From contig JAJXXI010000382.1 of assembly GCA_021781185.1 (NCBI GenBank), positions 1 through 8,480 on the forward strand: a DNA stretch of 8,480 bases, written 5' to 3'. Under the pieces are notes generated by a model. That model searched no databases and was not told the DNA's origin. It saw only the letters and a program-made list of their open reading frames with translations. Of the stretch, positions 1 through 6,247 are shown piece by piece. The first letter of the stretch is position 1; each line of letters starts with the position of its first letter. The position numbers and the translations under genes are program-made. The DNA comes from a bacterium. GTDB taxonomy: Bacteria > Verrucomicrobiota > Verrucomicrobiia > Limisphaerales > UBA11358.

Positions 1-45
1 CGTCGTGATGACTTTGTCCTGCTCCACCCGAAAGCGGGAATGTAA
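1..45 (+). CDS. C-terminal tail of an unrecognised upstream gene (partial)
   Basis: Reading from base 1 gives 14 codons ending in HPKAGM and a TAA stop at 43-45. A strong terminator follows 28 bases later, which supports a real gene ending here. The tail is too short to assign a family or function. The second + frame is also open to 55, so the frame choice is favoured, not proven. Confidence 0.45.
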   Translation, partial: RRDDFVLLHPKAGM

Positions 46-73
46 TCCTGGTTAAACCGGGAATGGCATTATT

Positions 74-103
74 AGAGCCGCGCACCAGCGCGGCTCTTTT
101 TTT
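74..103 (+). terminator. Rho-independent terminator upstream of tatA
   Basis: A perfect 10-bp GC-rich stem (AGAGCCGCGC at 74-83, GCGCGGCTCT at 88-97) closes a 4-nt ACCA loop and runs into seven T residues (97-103). This is a textbook intrinsic terminator for the + strand gene ending at 45. It separates that gene from tatA, so tatA should have its own promoter in roughly 104-157, although I could not pick out a convincing -35/-10 pair there. Confidence 0.93.
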
Positions 104-157
104 GCCGCTTTACTAAAATCGCGGGCAGGCTTAGTCTGTTCTTAGCCGGTTAATTTT

Positions 158-424
158 ATGAACGTCATGCTTGCAGGATTTTTAGGTGGTTGGGAATGGA
201 TCATTGTCATTCTCGCAGTATTGCTTTTGTTTGGTGCCAAGCGGATTCCGGAGCTCGCCAAGGGCCTGGGCAGCGGCATCAAGGAATTCAAGAAAGCCGC
301 GCGGGAAGTGACTGAAGAGGTTCAGAATGCCGGCGAACCCGTTCCGCCCGTCAAACCCAGTTCCAACGGCCAGCCCGCCTCGACTGTCTCGCAGTCGAAA
401 TCCCCGAATCCCCCGGAGGCTTAA
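158..424 (+). CDS. tatA: Twin-arginine translocase subunit TatA (TatA/E family)
   Basis: Pore-forming subunit of the Tat pathway, which moves folded proteins with twin-arginine signal peptides across the inner membrane. The 88-residue protein has the family layout: a very short transmembrane helix (about residues 12-25), the FG hinge (F25-G26) followed by AKRIPEL, an amphipathic helix (about 30-50) and a polar proline-rich tail (about 58-88). The polar residue near the start of the membrane helix, Gln in E. coli TatA, is Glu13 here. ATG 158 is used; an in-frame ATG at 167 would remove three residues, and neither start has a clear Shine-Dalgarno. tatC begins 15 bases after the stop, so the two are almost certainly co-transcribed. 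TatB shares this fold, but the LLFG motif and the position next to tatC favour TatA, possibly doing both jobs. Confidence 0.95.
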   Translation: MNVMLAGFLGGWEWIIVILAVLLLFGAKRIPELAKGLGSGIKEFKKAAREVTEEVQNAGEPVPPVKPSSNGQPASTVSQSKSPNPPEA

Positions 425-439
425 GGTTAAGTTCGCGGC

Positions 440-1531
440 ATGGCTGGCGAGCAAGAACCCGGGGAGATTGACGACGCTTCCGAAGGCGGACCCGTCAAAA
501 CATTCCTTGAACACTTGGAGGATTTCCGCTGGGTGCTCGTCAAGAGCATCGTGGCCCTCGGTTTGGGAATGCTGATCTGCCTGATCGGGGCCAACTACGT
601 CGTTCAGATCATCAAATGGCCTTTGATGAACGCCCCGGTGGTCCGCACGGGCGACCAGCAGGTGGTTTCCGTCAACTTTGGCAGCCATCATCTCACCAGC
701 TTCGAACTCGCGCCCGCGCAGGCAAAACAATTCAATCTGGGCACGAACTCCTTCGTGGCCGTGGAAGTGGAGCCACTCACGGTGGGCACCAATCAAGTTC
801 TGGGCTGGCATGTCACCAATGATAAGGCCGCGATCTCGGACATGCGGCGGATGCAGGTTGAGTTGGTGAATTTAAGCCCGGCCGGCGGCTTCGTGGTGGC
901 GTTTCAAGTGGCGATCTACGGCGGAGCGCTGCTGGCGGCACCGTTCGTTTTTTACTTCATCGCCTCGTTCGTTTTTCCCGCGTTGAGAATGCACGAGCAA
1001 AAACATGTGTTCCGCGCCCTGATCATCGGCTGCGGGTTGTTTCTGACCGGCGTGTCATTTTGCTATTTCATCCTGATGCCGCTGGCGCTGGCGGCGGCGC
1101 AGATGTATTCCAACTGGCTGGGCCTGGGCGCGTTTCAATGGCGGGCGGAAGATTACATCAGCTTCGTCTGCAAATTCATGCTCGGCATGGGGCTGGGTTT
1201 TGAACTGCCCGTGGTGCTGCTCACGCTGGTGAAAATTGACGTCCTGCGTTACGCCACGCTGGCCAAGGCGCGGCGCTACATGATCGTCATCAACCTGATC
1301 CTCGGGGCGGTCTTGACGACGCCGGAGCCGATCACCCAGCTCGTGATGTTTGTGCCGTTGCAGTTGCTTTATGAATTCAGCGTGTGGGTGGCGTGGTATT
1401 GGGACCAGCCGGACCGGGCCAAAGCGCGGCGCAAACTGTTGTTGGCGCTGCTGATTATCTTGCTGGTGGCGGGTCTGATCGGGGCCGGATTTGCCCATGG
1501 CTGGCCGCTGATCCGCCAGCACTGGCGCTGA
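440..1531 (+). CDS. tatC: Twin-arginine translocase subunit TatC, with loop insertion and extra C-terminal helix
   Basis: Integral membrane receptor that recognises twin-arginine signal peptides and recruits TatA. At 363 residues it is about 100 longer than usual (E. coli 258). Conserved marks seen: the cytoplasmic HLEDFR (25-30, with D28 at the position of E. coli Glu15 and Glu27 beside it), WPL with P61, FVFPAL then HE (E186, E. coli Glu103), GFELPV (E255, E. coli Glu170), and LTTPEPITQ (E296 in place of Asp211) followed by PLQLLYE. Membrane segments lie near 32-55, 150-175, 190-218, 240-265, 275-292 and 297-318. Between P61 and the second helix there are about 86 residues instead of about 19, so roughly 67 are inserted in the first periplasmic loop. 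A seventh hydrophobic stretch, 331-353, follows a basic KARRK segment. The ribosome site is weak: AAGG at 423-426 overlaps the tatA stop, 13 bases upstream. Confidence 0.96.
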   Translation: MAGEQEPGEIDDASEGGPVKTFLEHLEDFRWVLVKSIVALGLGMLICLIGANYVVQIIKWPLMNAPVVRTGDQQVVSVNFGSHHLTSFELAPAQAKQFNLGTNSFVAVEVEPLTVGTNQVLGWHVTNDKAAISDMRRMQVELVNLSPAGGFVVAFQVAIYGGALLAAPFVFYFIASFVFPALRMHEQKHVFRALIIGCGLFLTGVSFCYFILMPLALAAAQMYSNWLGLGAFQWRAEDYISFVCKFMLGMGLGFELPVVLLTLVKIDVLRYATLAKARRYMIVINLILGAVLTTPEPITQLVMFVPLQLLYEFSVWVAWYWDQPDRAKARRKLLLALLIILLVAGLIGAGFAHGWPLIRQHWR

Positions 1532-1593
1532 CGCAAAACGCGCTTTACAAGCCGGCAATTCCGCGTAAGCTCAGCCCACAATCTCATAATCGT

Positions 1594-2031
1594 ATGCGCA
1601 AAATGATATTTTTCTTCGCGGCTGCTGTTACCGCCATGGTCATCACTGGCTGCTCCGGACCGGAACAAAAGTTGTCCCGCGGTTTGAACAACACGATGGA
1701 GATTGTTCGTTGGGGGGATCTCCGCCACAGCGTCGAACAGGATGCGGTTTTCTCTTCGCCGGATGTGGATTATTCCTACGGTGTCATTCACGGTTTTGAC
1801 CAGTCCATCACCCGGGTGGGGGTGGGCCTTTACGAAGTGGTCACTTTCCCTATTCCGTCTTACAAGCCGGTCTTGACGAACTACCTGCCGATCAACCCGC
1901 AATATCCGGACAGCTACCATCCGGGAATGATATCCAGCTCCACTTTGGACACGGATACTTACACCGGTTTCAGCGGTGGCGACGTGGCACCGTTTGTGCC
2001 CGGCAGCCGTTTCCAAGTGTTCGACAACTGA
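1594..2031 (+). CDS. Exosortase system-associated lipoprotein, TIGR04073 family
   Basis: Predicted 145-residue lipoprotein of unknown biochemical role. The N-terminus MRKMIFFFAAAVTAMV is a lipoprotein signal with lipobox ITGC, so Cys20 would be lipidated and the protein anchored, probably facing the periplasm. The mature part matches, from memory, the TIGR04073 family hallmark: KLSRGLNN near the lipid anchor (26-33), a glycine/phenylalanine linker, then ITRVGVGLYEVVTFPIP (72-88) followed by a KPVL...P tail. The family was named for co-occurrence with exosortase/PEP-CTERM export systems in genomes; no exosortase is visible here. The frame is open back to 1384, but that would overlap tatC by about 150 bases, and only ATG 1594 puts a signal peptide at the N-terminus. 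It lies 62 bases after tatC and ends before a hairpin terminator, so it may be the last gene of a tatAC transcript. Confidence 0.82.
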   Translation: MRKMIFFFAAAVTAMVITGCSGPEQKLSRGLNNTMEIVRWGDLRHSVEQDAVFSSPDVDYSYGVIHGFDQSITRVGVGLYEVVTFPIPSYKPVLTNYLPINPQYPDSYHPGMISSSTLDTDTYTGFSGGDVAPFVPGSRFQVFDN

Positions 2032-2053
2032 ACGTGAAACGTCTTTAGATTCG

Positions 2054-2081
2054 CGCGCCAACAGACCGGTTGGCGCGTTTT
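2054..2081 (+). terminator. Rho-independent terminator between the lipoprotein gene and ispE
   Basis: CGCGCCAAC (2054-2062) pairs perfectly with GTTGGCGCG (2069-2077) around a 6-nt loop and is followed by four T residues and then CTGTT. It sits 22 bases after the lipoprotein stop, as expected for its terminator. It is also only 16 bases upstream of the ispE start, which leaves very little room for a separate ispE promoter. Partial read-through is therefore likely. Confidence 0.8.
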
Positions 2082-2097
2082 CTGTTATTGAGACACC

Positions 2098-2970
2098 ATG
2101 GCCCTGGAAAAAAAATCACCCTGCAAGGTCAACCTCATCCTGAACATTCTCGGTCGCCGCGCCGATGGCTTTCACGAACTGGAAACCGTCATGCAGCCGG
2201 TGAATGTCTGTGACAGGTTGACCTTCGAACGCACCGGGGCGGGACTCCTCCTTTCCTGTAGCCACGCCGAACTGCCAACCGATTCGAAGAACCTCGTTCA
2301 TCGCGCCGCCGCTTCATTTCTGGCCGCCGCAAACATTGCCGATGGGGTTCGCATTCATCTTCAGAAAAACCTGCCGCTCGCCGGCGGCATTGGTGGTGGC
2401 AGCGCCAACGCCGCCGTGACGTTCACCGCGCTCAACGAACTGTTTGGGGCGCCATTGAGTGTGGACAAACTGCACGAACTCGCGGCTGCATTGGGGTCTG
2501 ATGTCCCCTTCTTTCTTTACGACCAGCCGGCGCTCGCCACCGGCCGGGGTGAAAAAGTGCGGCCCCTGGAGAATTTTCCGGCCCTGCGCGGCAAGGCGTT
2601 TTTCCTGGCTCATCCCGGGTTCGGCATCTCCACGCCGTGGTCTTATCAAAATCTCGCGCGGTTTCCCGAGGCGTTGCATGGCCAGCCAGGCCGGGCGGAG
2701 AAGCTCATCGCCCTGCTGCAAGGGGACGATTTAAAAGCCGCAGCGGCGGAAACCTACAATTCGCTGGAAGCCCCCGCCTTCGACAAGTTTCCGGTGCTGG
2801 CTCTCTATCAGGCATTTCTACGGGAGAATGGGGCGCTGGTCACGCTCATGTCCGGCAGCGGTTCAACCACGTTTGCCATCACGGAAAACCTGGCGGCAGC
2901 GGATACGCTTGCGGAGAAATTCAAAAGCCGGTTCGGCGAAAACGGCTGGACGGCAACCGTGGGCGCTTGA
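2098..2970 (+). CDS. ispE: 4-diphosphocytidyl-2-C-methyl-D-erythritol kinase IspE
   Basis: GHMP-family kinase that phosphorylates the 2-hydroxyl of 4-diphosphocytidyl-2-C-methyl-D-erythritol with ATP, the fourth committed step of the MEP (non-mevalonate) route to isoprenoid precursors; cytoplasmic. The 290-residue length fits the family (E. coli 283). Seen in order: SPCKVNL with Lys10, RADGFHELETVMQ with His26, the ATP-binding glycine loop PLAGGIGGGSANAA (93-106), LGSDVPFF with the catalytic Asp at 135, ATGRGE (147-152) and the C-terminal MSGSGST loop (251-257). All core residues are present, so it should be active. The ATG has only a weak GAG upstream (2090-2092). The gene follows a terminator hairpin and converges on murJ. 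Confidence 0.96.
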   Translation: MALEKKSPCKVNLILNILGRRADGFHELETVMQPVNVCDRLTFERTGAGLLLSCSHAELPTDSKNLVHRAAASFLAAANIADGVRIHLQKNLPLAGGIGGGSANAAVTFTALNELFGAPLSVDKLHELAAALGSDVPFFLYDQPALATGRGEKVRPLENFPALRGKAFFLAHPGFGISTPWSYQNLARFPEALHGQPGRAEKLIALLQGDDLKAAAAETYNSLEAPAFDKFPVLALYQAFLRENGALVTLMSGSGSTTFAITENLAAADTLAEKFKSRFGENGWTATVGA

Positions 2971-2998
2971 ACGCTCGCAGGCCGGGGAAACAGTGGAC

Positions 2999-3014
2999 GG
3001 CTCACAAATGAGCC
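2999..3014. other. Small hairpin between convergent ispE and murJ
   Basis: GGCTCA (2999-3004) and TGAGCC (3009-3014) form a perfect 6-bp stem with a CAAA loop in the 61-bp gap between the ends of ispE and murJ. Its position suits a shared terminator, but neither strand has a T-tract after the stem, so an intrinsic terminator is doubtful. Confidence 0.35.
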
Positions 3015-3031
3015 CGCAGAATTTCCCGGGT

Positions 3032-4612
3032 TCAATTCCGCTTTTTAAATTTCGCCAGCAAAAATCCGGTCAATTCCGTGGCCGCAGGGATTTTACAGGC
3101 CAGAGCCGCCAGAAAATATATCCCGCCCGCAACACCGCCCGGAACGAACACGGCGCCAATTTTCCGCACGAGCGTGGCGTGGCCGATCGTGCTTTCCCAC
3201 AACTGCCAGCATTCCCACGCGACAAACCCGGCCAGCAAGGTCATCAAGGCCAGCGTTCCAAGATGTTTCCGCAGCGGCTCCAATTCGAGTTTCCCCAGTT
3301 TTTTCCGCAGGGCAAAAACGAGCAGCGAGACGTTCAGGACGGAGGTCAGGGTGTTGGCGATGCCGGGTCCGCCTTCGCGCAGCGGATGAAGCAGCAGGCA
3401 GGAAATGATGAAGTTCAGCGTCAGGCAGAAAATGCTGATGAGCATTGGCGTTTTGGTGTCGCCCAGCGCATAAAAGGCGCGCGCCAGAATGTTCACGGTG
3501 GAAAACATCACCAGTCCGGGTGCCAGGCAAGTCAGCGCGTAGCTCACATGCTGAGTGGAGACAATGGTAAAAGCACCGCGCTCGAACAGCAACCGCACGA
3601 TCGGAAACGCCAGCACCGTGAGGAGCACCGAAGCAATGAGATTCAAGAAAATCAAGGTGCCCAGCCCCTGCCGCAGGGTGGCGCGAAACTCGGGATAGTT
3701 TTTCTCCGCCGCGAGCCCTGACAAGGTCGGCAGCAGGTAGGTCGCCAGCGAAATGCCAATCATGCCCTGCGGCAGTTCCATCAGCCGCACCGCGCCGTTA
3801 TACGAGGAAACGATGCCGGCACCGATGAACAAGGCGACGCCCTGCACCAGGGCGACGTTAATTTGAAAGGCGGCGACGCCGATGGTGCCGGGAATCATCT
3901 TGCGCACGACCTGCCGCACGGTTTCATTGCGCCACGGCGATTCCCACCGGTAACGGAAACCGTCGCGCCGGAGCGTCGGCAATTGAAACGCCGCCTGCGC
4001 CACGCCGGCCGCCAGCACGCCGTAGGCGAGCGCGAAGATCTGCACCGGCAGCCGTTGTTCCTTTGGCAGCCCGACCCCGAACCGGGGAGCCAGCCAGAAA
4101 ACCGAGGCGATCATCACCACGTTCAGCATGGTGGCACCCATGGCCGGAATGAAGAAATGGCCGCGCGCATTGAGCATGCCCATCATCACCGCCGTCAGGC
4201 AGACCAGAATCATGTAGGGAAACATCACCCGGAGCAGCTCCAGCAAAAGCTTGGTTTTTGCGTCGAACGAATGGAGGGTCAACGCCAGGGAGATCGCCAG
4301 CAGCACGAGCGCGACAATGACGCACGCCGCCACCACCAAGCCGGAAATAACGGCATTGGCCGCCCGCCACATTTCCACTTCGCCATGTTGCTTTTCCTTT
4401 TCCTTGAAAATGGGGATGAACGCCGCCGTCAGCGCGCCTTCGCCCAGCAGCCGCCGGAAGAGGTTGGGAATGGTAAACGCATATACGAAGGCATCGTTCA
4501 CCCAGCCTGTGCCCATGAAGCCGTAATAGACCATCTCGCGCATCAGGCCCAGCAGGCGGCTGGTCAAGGTGGCGGCGGCCATCGCGCCGGAGGCTTTCAA
4601 CATTTTTGACAC
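3032..4612 (-). CDS. murJ: Lipid II flippase MurJ (MviN family)
   Basis: Polytopic inner-membrane protein of the MOP superfamily that flips lipid II, the undecaprenyl-linked peptidoglycan precursor, to the periplasmic face. Its 526 residues and about 14 hydrophobic segments match the family (E. coli 511). Key residues align with E. coli: R19 and R25 in TSRLLGLMRE (Arg18, Arg24), D40 in NDAF (Asp39), R53 in NLFRR (Arg52), E58-G59, and R276 in AVRLMELPQG (Arg270). NARGHFFIPA (148-157), SLATYLLPTLS (288-298), LFERGAF (342-348) and RAFYALGDTKTP (378-389) are also typical. The start is either GTG 4612, giving MSKMLK, or ATG 4603, giving MLK; neither has a Shine-Dalgarno. I list the longer form. 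It is divergent from tyrS and convergent with ispE. Confidence 0.95.
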   Translation of the reverse strand: MSKMLKASGAMAAATLTSRLLGLMREMVYYGFMGTGWVNDAFVYAFTIPNLFRRLLGEGALTAAFIPIFKEKEKQHGEVEMWRAANAVISGLVVAACVIVALVLLAISLALTLHSFDAKTKLLLELLRVMFPYMILVCLTAVMMGMLNARGHFFIPAMGATMLNVVMIASVFWLAPRFGVGLPKEQRLPVQIFALAYGVLAAGVAQAAFQLPTLRRDGFRYRWESPWRNETVRQVVRKMIPGTIGVAAFQINVALVQGVALFIGAGIVSSYNGAVRLMELPQGMIGISLATYLLPTLSGLAAEKNYPEFRATLRQGLGTLIFLNLIASVLLTVLAFPIVRLLFERGAFTIVSTQHVSYALTCLAPGLVMFSTVNILARAFYALGDTKTPMLISIFCLTLNFIISCLLLHPLREGGPGIANTLTSVLNVSLLVFALRKKLGKLELEPLRKHLGTLALMTLLAGFVAWECWQLWESTIGHATLVRKIGAVFVPGGVAGGIYFLAALACKIPAATELTGFLLAKFKKRN

Positions 4613-4640
4613 GCGCGAAGATTAATGACCCGGCCCCCAA

Positions 4641-4656
4641 GTCCAAAGTCCAAAGT
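4641..4656. repeat. 7-bp tandem repeat in the murJ/tyrS spacer
   Basis: GTCCAAA occurs twice back to back (4641-4654) and continues with GT; a partial CAA lies just before it. The tract is in the 160-bp divergent spacer, about 30 bases upstream of murJ. It could be a slipped-strand duplication or a regulatory repeat; nothing else supports a function. Confidence 0.6.
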
Positions 4657-4728
4657 TGCCCAATCGTCCTCATCCGCAGCCCCATCCTGATGCCCGGAAA
4701 AATAAGGGGACGAGCCGGAAGAGGATTC

Positions 4729-4761
4729 AATTGGAAATTGGCTTTTCACTGGTGCCAATTT
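4729..4761 (+). promoter_or_regulatory. Hairpin with two alternative 5' arms just upstream of tyrS
   Basis: AAATTGGC (4735-4742) pairs perfectly with GCCAATTT (4754-4761) around an 11-nt loop, ending 11 bases before the tyrS GTG. A second copy of the left-arm core, AATTGG at 4729-4734, lies immediately upstream and could pair with the same CCAATT. Two competing pairings next to a start codon are compatible with translational or attenuation control. No T-tract follows, so it is not a plain terminator. It has no T-box features. Confidence 0.45.
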
Positions 4762-4772
4762 AACCTGACCGG

Positions 4773-6050
4773 GTGAGCATCATTGACGAACTGAAATGGC
4801 GCGGCCTCGTCGCCGACTGCACCGACGCGGCCGAATTGGAAAAGAAACTTGCCGCGCCCATCACGCTTTACTGCGGTTTCGATCCGACCGCCGACAGCCT
4901 GCACGTGGGCAATTTGGTTCCGCTGCTGGCTTTGCGACGCTTTCAATTGCTCGGTCATCACCCGATCGCCGTCGCCGGCGGCGCGACCGGCAGCATTGGC
5001 GATCCCAGCGGCAAAACCGCCGAGCGCCAGCTCCTCACCAGGGAAATTTTGGATCACAACATCGCCAGCGTGAAGGTGCAGCTCGCCAAACTGCTCGATT
5101 TTGAAACCCAACAAAATCCCGCGCGGCTGGTGGACAACGCGAGTTGGACGGCGGGAATGTCATTCCTCGATTTTCTGCGCGACATCGGCAAGCATTTTTC
5201 CGTCAACCAGATGGTGGCCAAGGAAAGCGTCCGCGCCCGGATGGAAGACCGCGAAGTCGGCATCAGCTACACCGAGTTCAGCTACATGCTGCTGCAAGCC
5301 TTCGATTTCATGGTGCTGCGGCGCGACGCGAACTGCGAATTGCAGATCGGCGGCAGCGACCAGTGGGGCAACATCACCGCCGGCATCGAGCTGACGCGCA
5401 AAAAACTCGGCCAGCAGGTTTTCGGCCTGACGCTCCCGCTCATCACGAATACGGATGGCTCGAAGTTTGGCAAGACCGCCGCCGGCGCCATCTGGCTGGA
5501 TCCGCAGCGCACGAGCGTTTACAAATTCTACCAGTTCTGGATCAACACCGCCGATGCGGATGTCATCCGCTACCTGAAATACTTCACGTTCCTGCCGCAA
5601 ACGGAAATTGAATCGCTGTCTGTCCAGCACGCCGCCAATCCCGGCGCCCGGGTCGCCCACAAGGCGCTGGCCAAGGCCGCAACGGATCTGATCCACGGCC
5701 CGGCGGCAACGACGGAAGCCGTTCGTGCAAGTGAAATTTTATTCGGTGGCGAATTGAAGGATATTTCCGAGGGCATCTTCAACGAAATCATCGGCGAAGT
5801 GCCAACGAAGGAAATTGAAAAGCCCAAGCTCAACGGCGAAGGCTTTCCGCTGGTGGAACTCGTGGTTTACGCCGGCCTGTGCCCGTCCAAGGGGCAGGCG
5901 CGAAAAGACATCGAAGGCGGAGGCGTGAACCTCAACAACGTCCGCGAAGCCAGCGCCACCCGGGCGGTGACTTCCGCCGATTTGCTCTTCGGCAAACACA
6001 TCCTCCTGCGCAAAGGAAAAAAGAATTACGTCGTCGTGACGGCGAAGTAA
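4773..6050 (+). CDS. tyrS: Tyrosine--tRNA ligase (tyrosyl-tRNA synthetase, TyrS)
   Basis: Class I aminoacyl-tRNA synthetase that activates tyrosine with ATP and charges tRNA-Tyr; cytoplasmic and essential. The 425 residues match the family (E. coli 424). The Rossmann catalytic domain shows YCGFDPTADSLHVGN (33-47), with HVGN as the HIGH signature, then GDPSGKTAER (76-85), the tyrosine-site cluster SYMLLQAFDF (170-179), GGSDQWGNI (193-201) and KFGKT (231-235) as the KMSKS-equivalent loop. A C-terminal S4 RNA-binding domain follows (about 358-425: VELVVYAGLCPSKGQARKDI, then GVNLNN and the final KGKKNYVVV strand). The start is GTG at 4773, giving MSIIDELKWRGLVADC, the expected N-terminus; no Shine-Dalgarno is visible. 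A decayed copy of its last codons lies about 570 bases downstream. No intrinsic terminator directly follows the stop. Confidence 0.97.
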   Translation: MSIIDELKWRGLVADCTDAAELEKKLAAPITLYCGFDPTADSLHVGNLVPLLALRRFQLLGHHPIAVAGGATGSIGDPSGKTAERQLLTREILDHNIASVKVQLAKLLDFETQQNPARLVDNASWTAGMSFLDFLRDIGKHFSVNQMVAKESVRARMEDREVGISYTEFSYMLLQAFDFMVLRRDANCELQIGGSDQWGNITAGIELTRKKLGQQVFGLTLPLITNTDGSKFGKTAAGAIWLDPQRTSVYKFYQFWINTADADVIRYLKYFTFLPQTEIESLSVQHAANPGARVAHKALAKAATDLIHGPAATTEAVRASEILFGGELKDISEGIFNEIIGEVPTKEIEKPKLNGEGFPLVELVVYAGLCPSKGQARKDIEGGGVNLNNVREASATRAVTSADLLFGKHILLRKGKKNYVVVTAK

Positions 6051-6055
6051 AATCC

Positions 6056-6131
6056 GCAGCGGCCGACGTGAGGAGGCTCAAGCTGCTCGGAAACAAGAAA
6101 TTATTCAGAGCCGCCACACATCGGCGGCTAC
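6056..6131. repeat. Imperfect 24-bp inverted repeat pair abutting the tyrS stop
   Basis: Bases 6108-6131 (GAGCCGCC...GGCGGCTAC) match the reverse complement of 6056-6079 at 19 of 24 positions by eye, with a 28-nt spacer. The right copy is itself a hairpin: AGCCGCC (6109-6115) pairs with GGCGGCT (6123-6129). The left copy begins 6 bases after the tyrS stop. The layout resembles REP/BIME-type or small MITE-like intergenic repeats; whether it recurs in the genome cannot be seen from one window. Confidence 0.6.
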
Positions 6132-6132
6132 T

Positions 6133-6240
6133 TCAATGCACCAGCACCAGCATCGCCACCTCCGGCGCCGACTTCACCACCTCCTCAAATGCTTCCTCCT
6201 TCGTGTTTAGGTCTTAGCCGCCGGCCACCGTGACGCACGG
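6133..6240 (-). pseudogene. Broken C-terminal gene fragment of unknown identity
   Basis: On the - strand, 26 codons end in a TGA at 6133-6135 and read DLNTKEEAFEEVVKSAPE followed by VAMLVLVH. Codons are strongly GC-ending, as in real genes of this window, and the peptide alternates a charged helix and a hydrophobic strand. Just upstream in the same frame lies a TAA (6214-6216) preceded by CVTVAGG, so the reading VTVAGG-stop-DLNTKEEAF suggests a nonsense mutation inside a once-continuous protein. Similarity stops near the palindromic element at 6248. The strand-helix-strand pattern vaguely recalls the last part of a PDZ domain, but I cannot assign it. Confidence 0.35.
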
Positions 6241-6247
6241 CCAAGAT

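Noticed and set aside
182..811. Long open frame on the - strand opposite tatA and tatC
   Set aside because: It lies antisense to two clearly conserved genes, has no recognisable domain, and its composition (rich in H, R, G, Q) is that of a shadow frame.
1544..1590. Promoter-like TTTACA (1544-1549) and CATAAT (1585-1590) before the lipoprotein gene
   Set aside because: The spacing is 35 bases, far from 17, and the -10-like box would be only 3 bases from the start codon.
1384..1593. Extended N-terminus for the lipoprotein gene, open in frame back to 1384
   Set aside because: It would overlap tatC by about 150 bases in another frame and bury the signal peptide and lipobox; ATG 1594 gives a proper lipoprotein N-terminus.
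3863..4609. Long + strand open frame opposite murJ
   Set aside because: Antisense to a well-conserved flippase; the translation is dominated by H, R, Q and G with no domain.
4613..4772. T-box riboswitch in the tyrS leader
   Set aside because: The spacer is only 160 bp, shared with the divergent murJ gene, and lacks a T-box sequence, a specifier-loop layout and a terminator with T-tract.
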